Below are positions 1 to 8,712 of a stretch of 9,888 nucleotides of DNA, in pieces. The stretch is taken from the NCBI GenBank assembly GCA_041487815.1, contig JBGPOB010000132.1:1-9888 (forward strand). Reading direction: 5' to 3'. This stretch comes from CANJBX01 sp041487815 (GTDB lineage: Bacteria; Pseudomonadota; Alphaproteobacteria; Rhizobiales; Xanthobacteraceae). Under the pieces are notes generated by a model. The model was not told where the DNA came from, made no database searches, and saw nothing but the letters and a program-made list of their open reading frames with translations. Every line of letters begins with the position of its first letter. Position 1 is the first letter of the stretch. The position numbers and the translations under genes are program-made.

Positions 1-549
<549 letters not shown>

Positions 550-633
550 GCGGCCTTTTGCCTTGCGGGAATGACACGTGTATCCGCCCGCAACCGCGGC
601 CGGGTCTCTTCAAGCGAGGGATGCAGCAAAATG

Positions 634-648
634 GAACGTAGTAAGAAC
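634..648 (-). promoter_or_regulatory. LexA (SOS) box upstream of uvrA
   Basis: Perfect alphaproteobacterial LexA operator: GAACGTAGTAAGAAC on the plus strand, i.e. GTTC-N7-GTTC read toward uvrA. Both half-sites match with the required 7-base spacer. It lies 85 bp upstream of the uvrA start codon and overlaps a possible -10 element. It is expected to repress uvrA until LexA self-cleaves after DNA damage. uvrA is a classical SOS gene, which supports the call. Confidence 0.85.
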
Positions 649-670
649 GCCGGGGCTTTGCCAGTGGCAA
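642..670 (-). promoter_or_regulatory. Candidate uvrA sigma-70-type promoter
   Basis: Read toward uvrA: TTGCCA (670-665), a 17-bp spacer, then TTCTTA (647-642), the latter inside the LexA box. The -35 is reasonable but the -10 is poor. Support comes mainly from its position, since LexA overlapping the -10 would explain repression. The -35 hexamer is also one arm of a perfect inverted repeat, TTGCCA-G-TGGCAA (658-670). Confidence 0.3.
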
Positions 671-736
671 TTGGCTGCGCCCAGCGAAATCCACGCAATT
701 CAAGTCCGCTGGATTTTGCGCGCGCTCAATGAAGCG

Positions 737-763
737 AAAACCCCCGGACCGGAGCCGGGGGTT
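737..763 (-). terminator. Rho-independent terminator of the outer-membrane protein gene
   Basis: Read on the minus strand: AACCCCCGG, 7-base loop, CCGGGGGTT, followed by more T (four T in the run at 740-737). This is a 9-bp, very GC-rich stem with a U tract, starting about 23 bp after the stop codon of the minus-strand beta-barrel gene. It should prevent read-through into uvrA, which lies downstream on the same strand, leaving uvrA dependent on its own LexA-controlled promoter. Confidence 0.85.
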
Positions 764-785
764 GCATCGGCCATTCGCGGCTGAC

Positions 786-1568
786 CTAGAATTTATAGGC
801 CAGGCCGAAGAACGCGGTGTGGGTCGCGACGTCGAAGTCCTTCACGATAAGGACCGGCGGCACCGGGCCGAAGCTGGTGCGCCAAGTGCCGTAGTCGGCG
901 TAGCGGTATTCCGCGCGCGCGAGCCAGTTGCCCGACACGACGGTTTCGATGCCGCCGCCGATGGTCCAGCCCGCCGGTGTCGTGCTGTTGGTCTGCAGGA
1001 ATGGCACGCCGCCAGGAGTCGCGGCGGGGCCGCAGGTGGCGGTACCGCAATTCACCGTCGCTTCCATGTGCTGCCACTGCACGCCGCCGGTGAAATAGAT
1101 CAGCCACGTCGGCGACCACAGATAACCGATCCGTCCGCGGATGCCGCCGTCCCAGGTGTGCTTGAATTCGCTGAAATTGCCGATATTGGCCGGGGAGATA
1201 CCTTGCAGAGCTTCAACCCGCTTGCTGCCATTGCCCCAGGCAAGATCGCCTTCAAGACCGACCAGCCAATTTGCATTGAGCTGCCAGTTGTAGCCGAGGT
1301 ATCCGCCAACGCGGAACGTCGCGCTGTCGTAGCCTTGCTGCGCAAGCGCCGGAAACGGTGGTGGACCACCGCCAAACGAAATTGTCGTGCCATCGACGTC
1401 GGCCCAGCGCGCGCCGAGCGAACCGCCGGCATAAAGACCGTTCCACGACCACGGCGCGACGACCGGCGCTTTGGTCACCATGCGCGAAAGATCCGCCGCG
1501 CCCGCGGGCGCAATGCACCCCAAGCTCGCTACCGCAATAGCTGCGGTCCAAAATCGGTTCACGTCCAT
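786..1568 (-). CDS. Outer-membrane beta-barrel protein (Omp25/Omp31-like porin family)
   Basis: Predicted 260-residue outer-membrane protein. Residues 1-24 form a Sec signal peptide: short basic start, hydrophobic stretch WTAAIAVASLGCIAP, and an AGA|AD-type cleavage site. The mature part opens with SWNGLYAGGSLGARW, the usual first strand of rhizobial Omp25/31-like barrels. Alternating strands follow (GGYLGYNWQ, WLVGLEGDL, GGIRGRIGYLW, WLARAEYRYADYG), and it ends in GLAYKF with the C-terminal Phe recognised by the BAM machinery. A loop near the middle holds two close cysteines (NCGTATCG). The start at 1568 is preferred over an upstream ATG at 1625 because AGGGGA lies 7 bases before it and the signal peptide begins there. 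The gene has its own terminator. The precise role (structural barrel or pore) cannot be told from sequence. It separates uvrA from ssb, which are often direct divergent neighbours. Confidence 0.88.
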   Translation of the reverse strand: MDVNRFWTAAIAVASLGCIAPAGAADLSRMVTKAPVVAPWSWNGLYAGGSLGARWADVDGTTISFGGGPPPFPALAQQGYDSATFRVGGYLGYNWQLNANWLVGLEGDLAWGNGSKRVEALQGISPANIGNFSEFKHTWDGGIRGRIGYLWSPTWLIYFTGGVQWQHMEATVNCGTATCGPAATPGGVPFLQTNSTTPAGWTIGGGIETVVSGNWLARAEYRYADYGTWRTSFGPVPPVLIVKDFDVATHTAFFGLAYKF

Positions 1569-1885
1569 GCGCACGTCCCCTAGGGTCTCATCCAACACGC
1601 GACAATCGAATTTGAAATGCCGCACCCGACCAAATCAGATGCGTGCAGTGCAAGATACTCTTGGAGCAAGACGATGTCGGAAAGCAAATCGCTCGCCGGT
1701 AAACATTTTTCCAACAGTGGCCTCAACGCAACACGCTGATGGCGGAAACACCGCGCCCATGGAGCCGATTGCAGGAAATCACCATGATTGCGGCGGCGGC
1801 AGCAGCGGCGGTCGCCGCCCGCCCGGCGCCGTGCCATGCCCCGCGACACTCAAAGGGGCTTGTGGACGGGTATGCGCCCATGCTA

Positions 1886-1900
1886 GAACAAAACAAGAAC
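1886..1900 (+). promoter_or_regulatory. LexA (SOS) box, distal, upstream of ssb
   Basis: GAACAAAACAAGAAC: both GAAC half-sites and the 7-base spacer match the alphaproteobacterial LexA consensus, and the A-rich spacer resembles typical rhizobial boxes. It lies 258 bp upstream of the ssb start and 318 bp from the omp start. The distance leaves open whether it serves ssb, the divergent omp, or an unrecognised small transcript. Strand is nominal, as the site is a direct repeat. Confidence 0.75.
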
Positions 1901-1989
1901 AACGCCTTGCACGGCGATGGCAGGGCCCAGCTGCACAGTTGGGGACAAGCGACGATCGCGCTTGCAGGTACCGGGTTGAGCACTACGGT

Positions 1990-2004
1990 GAACTTCAATC
2001 GAAC
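1990..2004 (+). promoter_or_regulatory. LexA (SOS) box, proximal, upstream of ssb
   Basis: GAACTTCAATCGAAC: a perfect GAAC-N7-GAAC match, 154 bp upstream of the ssb start codon. It has the same orientation as the distal box and starts 104 bp after it. ssb is an SOS gene in many bacteria, so this is the better candidate for its operator. The distance implies a long 5' leader if the box overlaps the promoter. Confidence 0.75.
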
Positions 2005-2157
2005 CAGAGCACTTTTAGGTGGAGTGGATACCGGCTCGGCGTCGGAAAATGCATCAACTCTAAAGTTACGGCGCATTCGAACGCAAAAGCGGTTCATTTT
2101 TTGCTGAATGCGTTCTAAGAACTACGGAAAATCGGAAAGAAAACTGCGGAGCGCGTC

Positions 2158-2661
2158 ATGGCAGGGTCGGTAAACAAGGTCATTCTCATCGGCAATCTCG
2201 GCGCCGATCCGGAAATCCGGCGGACACAGGACGGGCGCCCGATCGCAAACCTGCGCGTGGCGACCTCCGAAAACTGGCGCGACAAGACCACCGGCGAGCG
2301 GCGCGAGAAGACCGAGTGGCACCGCGTGGTGATTTTCAACGAGGGCCTGTGCCGGATCGCCGAGCAATACCTCAAGAAGGGCTCGAAGGTTTATCTCGAA
2401 GGCGCGCTGCAGACGCGCAAATGGCAGGACAAGGACGGCAACGACAAATATTCGACCGAGGTCGTGCTGCAAGGCTTCAATTCGCAACTGACCATGCTCG
2501 ATGGCCGCAGCGGCGGTGCGGGCGGCGCCGAGGCCGGGTCCGATGAGGGCGGCAGCGATTTTGGATCGACCGGTCCGTCCGGATCGGCACCGCGCAAGCC
2601 CGCGATGGCCGCCGCCGGCGGCGGCAAGCGCGGCGACATGGACGACGAGATACCGTTCTGA
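2158..2661 (+). CDS. ssb: Single-stranded DNA-binding protein SSB
   Basis: A 167-residue SSB that coats single-stranded DNA in replication, recombination and repair and recruits partner proteins through its acidic tail. The OB fold spans about residues 4-112, beginning VNKVILIGNLGADPEIRRTQDG. DNA-stacking aromatics fall at W40, W54 and F60, the same numbering as in E. coli SSB, with a further Trp at W89 in the ALQTRKWQ block. A Gly/Ser-rich flexible linker (about 117-160) leads to the C-terminal tip DDEIPF, the conserved protein-interaction peptide. Length is normal for the family. GCGGAG at 2146-2151 is a good ribosome-binding site, 6 bases before the ATG. Two LexA boxes upstream suggest SOS induction. 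No terminator is seen after the stop codon, and the next gene begins 5 bp later, so co-transcription is likely. Confidence 0.98.
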   Translation: MAGSVNKVILIGNLGADPEIRRTQDGRPIANLRVATSENWRDKTTGERREKTEWHRVVIFNEGLCRIAEQYLKKGSKVYLEGALQTRKWQDKDGNDKYSTEVVLQGFNSQLTMLDGRSGGAGGAEAGSDEGGSDFGSTGPSGSAPRKPAMAAAGGGKRGDMDDEIPF

Positions 2662-2666
2662 ACCGC

Positions 2667-3254
2667 ATGGCCGATAACGAAATTCATGCTATTGCGCGGC
2701 GCGTAGTTACAAATGCCCAGTGGGCATCCGTGTATCTTGGGTATTTCGAGTCCTCGAATGACGCTCTACGAAATAAGAGGGGTCGATTAAAATGCGACGC
2801 GGAAGAGATGTTGGTCGTTCTGGTAACTGGCCTTCCACGGGTGTGTTCTCTTTGCCTGGTTCGGTTATGGGACTTGCCCGGGAGTAGAGGCGATCGACAT
2901 TCACTTCCGGCCCTGGTCAAAATTGAGAAATTTGCGCAATTATCAGATCAATCCGATAGGTCGTTTTTGCGAGACTGCCAAAGTTTTCTCGACAGCAGGC
3001 TGTGCCAGGACTTGAAGCAATTTCGGATCGTTGATTTAGCGCATAATCTGCCGCTTGGGCGAGCAGAGGGTGAGGGTTTTACTTACGACAGGTTGCGAGA
3101 AGCGGTACACGAGACTCAGCGGATTGTTGATCGACTGGTTCACATTCTAAATCTTTCGGAGGTGAACCAAGAGGCAATTTTCCAATCAAAAAAGGAAAGT
3201 TGTGACGCATTTTGGAATTCGGTTGAGATGCGTATCGTCGAAACTGCGGCGTAA
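2667..3254 (+). CDS. Probable HEPN-domain protein, AbiU2-like (putative RNase; defence or toxin-type)
   Basis: A 195-residue, mostly helical, soluble protein with no signal peptide or membrane segment. I read it as a HEPN/AbiU2-like protein. The segment CLVRLWDLPG...HSLPALVKIEKF (about 63-89) resembles the AbiU2-type pattern in which a helix ending in R-L-(W/F)-D is followed by a 'SLPxL' stretch. R120-IVDLA-H126 gives the HEPN catalytic pattern R-x(4-6)-H, including the LAH often seen in AbiU2 relatives. The residue after Arg is Ile rather than the common Asn. HEPN proteins of this type are RNA-cleaving toxins or abortive-infection factors. The gene is about 47% GC in lines I counted, with A/T-rich codons, unlike its 65-70% GC neighbours, which suggests horizontal acquisition. 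It starts 5 bp after ssb and ends 5 bp before the next gene, with no clear ribosome-binding site, so translation may be coupled to ssb. No antitoxin partner is visible beside it. The family call is by eye only; the reading frame itself is convincing. Confidence 0.6.
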   Translation: MADNEIHAIARRVVTNAQWASVYLGYFESSNDALRNKRGRLKCDAEEMLVVLVTGLPRVCSLCLVRLWDLPGSRGDRHSLPALVKIEKFAQLSDQSDRSFLRDCQSFLDSRLCQDLKQFRIVDLAHNLPLGRAEGEGFTYDRLREAVHETQRIVDRLVHILNLSEVNQEAIFQSKKESCDAFWNSVEMRIVETAA

Positions 3255-3259
3255 ACTCA

Positions 3260-3658
3260 ATGTCGCTTGCGCCGCTCCTCAACGCCTCGCCCGTCATCCA
3301 ACTGCACGCCTTCGCGGCGTTGACCGCCTTCGCGCTCGGCGTGGTGCAGCTCGCGGCGCCTAAAGGCACGCTGCCCCATCGCACGCTTGGATGGTTCTGG
3401 GTCGTGCTGCTGGCAGCGATCGCGATCAGCTCATTTTGGATTCACGAGTTGCGCCTGGTCGGGCCGTTCAGCCCAATCCACCTGCTGTCGATCTTCACTC
3501 TGATCATGCTGCCGCTGGCGGTGTGGGCGGCGCGCCACCATGATGTCAAAACCCACCGCCGCAGAATGCTTGGAATTTTCTTCGGCGCGCTTGTGATCGC
3601 GGGCGCATTTACACTGGTGCCCGGCCGCATCATGCACGCAGCCTTGTTCGGCGGCTGA
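3260..3658 (+). CDS. DUF2306-like integral membrane protein
   Basis: A 132-residue inner-membrane protein of unknown function with four likely transmembrane helices at about 13-33, 43-62, 72-91 and 104-125. It resembles the DUF2306 (COG5395) predicted membrane proteins. Conserved-looking features are H16 in the first helix, the HRTLGW motif (40-45) before the second, H74 at the start of the third, THRRRMLG (98-105) before the fourth, and RIMHAALFG at the end. The regularly placed histidines could bind a metal or haem, but that is inference. Base composition returns to high GC here, so this gene belongs to the host backbone. It begins 5 bp after the HEPN-like gene with no good ribosome-binding site, and is followed 15 bp later by the dehydrogenase gene. 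Confidence 0.75.
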   Translation: MSLAPLLNASPVIQLHAFAALTAFALGVVQLAAPKGTLPHRTLGWFWVVLLAAIAISSFWIHELRLVGPFSPIHLLSIFTLIMLPLAVWAARHHDVKTHRRRMLGIFFGALVIAGAFTLVPGRIMHAALFGG

Positions 3659-3673
3659 TCCGGGAGTGAAGAC

Positions 3674-4435
3674 ATGACGCAGCGGGTCTTGATTACGGCC
3701 GGTGCTTCCGGCATCGGGCGCGAAATCGCGCGCGCCTTCACGGCGAGCGGCGCCAAGGTGTTCGTCTGCGACATCGACGGCAAGGCGCTCGCGGCGCTGG
3801 CCAAGGAACTCGCCGGCGTCGGCACCCACCTCTGCGACGTGTCAAAGCGCGCGCAAGTCGAGGCGATGGTTGCGGCTGGTGTCCGCAGCCTCGGCGGCAT
3901 CGATGTGCTCGTCAACAACGCCGGCATCGCGGGGCCGACCGCGCCGGTCGAAAGGATGGACCCGGACGACTGGGAAAAGGTTGTCGATGTCAATCTCAAC
4001 GGCACATTCAACGTCACGCGGCTGGCGATCCCGCATCTGAAAAAATCGCCCGCCGGCTCGATCATCATCATGTCGTCGGTTGCGGGCCGCTTCGGCTATC
4101 CCAACCGCAGTCCCTATGCGACGACGAAATGGGGCCTCGTCGGGTTTGCAAAAACGCTGTCCATCGAGCTTGGCGAATTCGGCATCCGCGTGAACGCCAT
4201 CTTGCCCGGAGGCGTCACCGGGCAGCGGCTGGAAGCCGTGTTCGAGGGCCGCGCGAAGCTCAGCGGCGAGCCGATTGAGGAAATCAGGCGCAAGGCGCTG
4301 ATTAACCAGTCGCTCAAGGAGTTTGTGGACCCGCGTGACATCGCCGCCTTCGCACTTTTCCTGACGTCGGATCACGGCCGGTCCATCTCTGGGCAGGCGC
4401 TGTCGATGGACGCGGACATGCAGAAGTCCGTGTGA
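3674..4435 (+). CDS. Short-chain dehydrogenase/reductase (SDR), classical type
   Basis: A 253-residue cytoplasmic NAD(P)-dependent oxidoreductase of the classical SDR family; substrate not predictable. The Rossmann nucleotide motif is T8-AGASGIG15, with D33 at the end of strand 2 favouring NAD(H) over NADP(H). NNAG is at 81-84. The catalytic tetrad is N107, S135, Y148 and K152 (YATTK). The PGG(V) segment at 178-181 and the C-terminal SISGQALSMDAD block are standard. The usual first glycine of TGxxxGIG is alanine here (A9), seen in some SDRs but worth noting. GGGAGTGA just upstream is a good ribosome-binding site. It is the last gene of the plus-strand run that starts with ssb, and converges with the marC-type gene 24 bp away. 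Confidence 0.93.
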   Translation: MTQRVLITAGASGIGREIARAFTASGAKVFVCDIDGKALAALAKELAGVGTHLCDVSKRAQVEAMVAAGVRSLGGIDVLVNNAGIAGPTAPVERMDPDDWEKVVDVNLNGTFNVTRLAIPHLKKSPAGSIIIMSSVAGRFGYPNRSPYATTKWGLVGFAKTLSIELGEFGIRVNAILPGGVTGQRLEAVFEGRAKLSGEPIEEIRRKALINQSLKEFVDPRDIAAFALFLTSDHGRSISGQALSMDADMQKSV

Positions 4436-4459
4436 TCCGCACAGGCCGCGGCCAATCCG

Positions 4460-5080
4460 CTACGCCCTCACCGCCGCTCGCACGCCATCGATCACGTATT
4501 GCACCGCCAGCGCCGCAAGGATGACGCCCAGGAGCCGCGACATCACGATGTTGCCGGTGATGCCGAGAACGCGCGTGATGTGGCGGGCAAACAGGAATGT
4601 GGCAAACGTCAGCCCGCAGACGACGGCAATCACACTCATCAACGCCATGAGCATGACGGGATCGCGCACCTGGCCGGCGAGCAGCACGGTTGCCGCGATG
4701 GCGCCGGGCCCGGACATCAGCGGGATCGCCAACGGAAACGCCGCGATATTGCGCACGTGTTCCTCGATCGCCTGTTCGGCGGCTTTCGATTCGCGCTGGC
4801 TGCGTGTGCCATAGACCATCTCGGCGGCGATCCAGAACAACAGCAAGCCGCCGGCGATCTGAAACGCCGGCAGCGTTATGCCGAGCCGCCGCAGCAGATC
4901 GTCGCCGATGAGCGCCGTGCCGATCAGGATGCCGAAGGCAATCAGGCAGGCGCGCATGCCGACGCTGCGGCGCGCCGCGGGCGGCAGTCCTTCGGTCACG
5001 CCCGCGAATATGGGCGCAAGGCCGATCGGATCGACGACGACGATCAGCGTTACGAAGGCGGACAGCAGGAACTCGACCAT
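4460..5080 (-). CDS. MarC-family integral membrane protein
   Basis: A 206-residue inner-membrane protein of the MarC (UPF0056) family, whose members have about six transmembrane helices and an unproven transport role; the name comes from proximity to the E. coli mar locus, not from a shown part in drug resistance. Seen: MVEFLLSAFVTLIVVVDPIGLAPIF at the N-terminus (family-typical DPIG in helix 1), AGGLLLFWIAAEMVYG (helix 3 region), and PLAIPLMSGPGAIAATVLL, the most diagnostic block. The start at 5080 is preferred over an upstream ATG at 5161: the extra 27 residues would be Arg/His-rich and unlike the family, while residue 1 at 5080 begins the first helix. The ribosome-binding site is weak (GGCGGC). 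The gene is convergent with the SDR gene and divergent from gyrA. Confidence 0.92.
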   Translation of the reverse strand: MVEFLLSAFVTLIVVVDPIGLAPIFAGVTEGLPPAARRSVGMRACLIAFGILIGTALIGDDLLRRLGITLPAFQIAGGLLLFWIAAEMVYGTRSQRESKAAEQAIEEHVRNIAAFPLAIPLMSGPGAIAATVLLAGQVRDPVMLMALMSVIAVVCGLTFATFLFARHITRVLGITGNIVMSRLLGVILAALAVQYVIDGVRAAVRA

Positions 5081-5428
5081 GCGCCGCCATACTACATGAT
5101 CCGCAAAGCCGCGGACCGGCCGCCAATGCGCGCGATGGGCGGAAACGCCACGCGCGAGCATCGATGTAGCAATTATTGTGCGGTCGATTTCGGCTGCCGG
5201 CGGCGCGCGCCGCCGCCGCTTGAAGCGCGTCGGACTTAGCGTGTTCTTCGGGTTTTCGGCTGTTGGCGAATGCGATCGCAGGGCCGGCCGGAAATGGCCA
5301 TTTAAGCTACTGAATTAACTGATGAAATTTGCCGATAGCCGGCGCCATTTCCATTGGTGTTGCGCCCCTGAATCGGTTATCAGAATCCACTACAGATTCG
5401 CCCGGAACCCAGCCCGAGATCCTTCTCC
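5081..5428. other. Divergent intergenic region between marC-type gene and gyrA
   Basis: A 348-bp region that must hold both promoters. It includes an AT-rich patch at about 5300-5335 and, closer to gyrA, a weak candidate promoter TTGGTG (5354-5359), 17 bp, TTATCA (5377-5382), which would give a short gyrA leader. An 18-bp GC palindrome lies at 5198-5215. At 5243-5257 there is a 7-of-8 match to the LexA half-sites, which I do not call. No ORF in this stretch looks like a gene. Confidence 0.5.
5198..5215. repeat. 18-bp perfect GC palindrome
   Basis: CGGCGGCGCGCGCCGCCG is its own reverse complement. It lies about mid-way between marC-type gene and gyrA. It could form a short cruciform or hairpin, but there is no U tract on either side, so it is not an intrinsic terminator. 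In GC-rich DNA such CG-only palindromes can arise by chance. Confidence 0.6.
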
Positions 5429-8140
<2,712 letters not shown>

Positions 8141-8163
8141 TCCGCCGGACGTTGCGGCACGAG

Positions 8164-8185
8164 CGGTCTACTGCCGGTCTACTGC
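8164..8185. repeat. 11-bp tandem duplication at the 3' end of the small exported-protein gene
   Basis: CGGTCTACTGC occurs twice head to tail (8164-8174 and 8175-8185). The second copy contains the stop codon and last codons of the minus-strand gene that ends at 8179, and the first copy lies just beyond it. It looks like a recent slippage duplication. The first copy would supply a second TAG, but 11 bp is not a multiple of three, so it is out of frame. Confidence 0.8.
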
Positions 8186-8436
8186 GCGCGGCTGATCGCG
8201 ACGATGCGCACCGGCTTGGCTTCGCGGGTCGCCTTCACGGTACTGCGCAGACAGCTTGCTTCATAAAAGGGCCAGCTCGCCTGCGAGCAGTCCGGGCCGA
8301 ACGGCTTGGCGTCGAGCCGATCGCCCTTGAGCGATACCGGGGTGGAATGCGCCTCGGTCGTCGTGGCGCCGGAGAAGATCATCACCGTACCGACGAGCAG
8401 CACGGCCGCAATGCCCGCTGCAAGAATCTTGTACAT
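8179..8436 (-). CDS. Small exported protein with a C-x11-C motif, function unknown
   Basis: An 85-residue hypothetical protein. Residues 1-29 form a signal peptide or N-terminal anchor (MYKILAAGIAAVLLVGTVMIF, then SGATTTEAH). The mature part has KGDRLD (38-42 region), two cysteines C50 and C62 enclosing SQASWPFYEAS, and a final KPVRIVAISRA. This layout ('KGDRL ... C-x-x-x-WP-x-Y-x-x-x-C ... VRIV') resembles a set of small, uncharacterised periplasmic proteins common in Bradyrhizobium and relatives; the two cysteines may form a disulfide. The start at 8436 is preferred over 8487 because it begins the signal sequence and AGGG lies 7 bases upstream. It is convergent with gyrA (38-bp gap, no clear terminator) and has its own upstream region with a CRP-like palindrome. 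Confidence 0.75.
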   Translation of the reverse strand: MYKILAAGIAAVLLVGTVMIFSGATTTEAHSTPVSLKGDRLDAKPFGPDCSQASWPFYEASCLRSTVKATREAKPVRIVAISRAQ

Positions 8437-8510
8437 GACGACACCCTGTCTGTGTCTGCGTCGTTGGGACTGTATTTGAGATAACAATCCAACATTCCGG
8501 ACAGACCCGC

Positions 8511-8526
8511 CGTGACATACGTCACA
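8511..8526 (-). promoter_or_regulatory. CRP/FNR-family-like palindrome upstream of the small exported-protein gene
   Basis: Read toward the minus-strand gene the site is TGTGACGTATGTCACG. This fits the CRP-type form TGTGA-N6-TCACA with a single mismatch at the last base, and contains a perfect GTGAC-N4-GTCAC inverted repeat. Its centre is about 82 bp upstream of the gene's start, a plausible activator position. It could equally act on coaD, about 190 bp to the right, or bind another regulator. Confidence 0.4.
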
Positions 8527-8712
8527 AGCTGGCCATTTCCATTTAAACTATTGACTAAAATTGGACATTTCTTCTGGTTTTGTGGCGATTGCGGGAGCGC
8601 GGCGCGGCGCCCGCCGGTCGCGGCGCACGGCCCGATCTGGTCCTCGACCGGGCCGCCGCCGGCCGGGGCCAACCGGCTTCCCCTCTGTCCGACAATGCTT
8701 TAGACCCGCGCC

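Larger units (their letters stand above)
1569..2157. other. Intergenic region between the omp gene and ssb, carrying SOS operators
   Basis: A 589-bp stretch without a gene I can support. It must hold the promoters of omp (leftward) and ssb (rightward). It contains two perfect GAAC-N7-GAAC LexA boxes (1886 and 1990). Near ssb it also has a loose inverted pair GAAC...GTTC (2079-2095) and a perfect odd palindrome GTTCTAAGAAC (2112-2122). I could not identify convincing -35/-10 pairs. Several long open frames cross it on both strands, including a tiny 20-codon frame at 1785-1723 (minus), but none has a ribosome-binding site or a recognisable protein. GC content falls toward ssb. Confidence 0.7.

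Noticed and set aside
1569..1625. Longer N-terminus for the outer-membrane protein (ATG at 1625)
   Set aside because: It would bury the signal peptide behind 19 charged residues; the ATG at 1568 has a good AGGGGA ribosome-binding site.
1723..2097. 124-codon minus-strand open frame across the omp-ssb gap
   Set aside because: No ribosome-binding site, an Ala run from a GCC-type low-complexity stretch, no recognisable domain, and both LexA boxes lie inside it; likely a chance frame.
1739..2107. 122-codon plus-strand open frame in the same gap
   Set aside because: No ribosome-binding site before the ATG and low-complexity Ala content; overlaps the other open frames and the LexA boxes, with no family resemblance.
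2667..3254. Complete toxin-antitoxin pair or insertion sequence around the AT-richer gene
   Set aside because: No second small gene, no terminal inverted repeats, no transposase and no target-site duplication is visible at the boundaries.
4314..5126. Long minus-strand frame overlapping the marC-type gene
   Set aside because: Arg-rich out-of-frame shadow; the MarC frame has clear membrane helices and family motifs.
5243..5257. LexA-like GTTC-N7-TTTC between marC-type gene and gyrA
   Set aside because: Only 7 of 8 key bases match, and gyrA is not a usual SOS gene; near-matches of this quality are expected by chance.
5405..5419. GAAC-N7-GAGA just before gyrA
   Set aside because: The second half-site is too poor for a LexA box.
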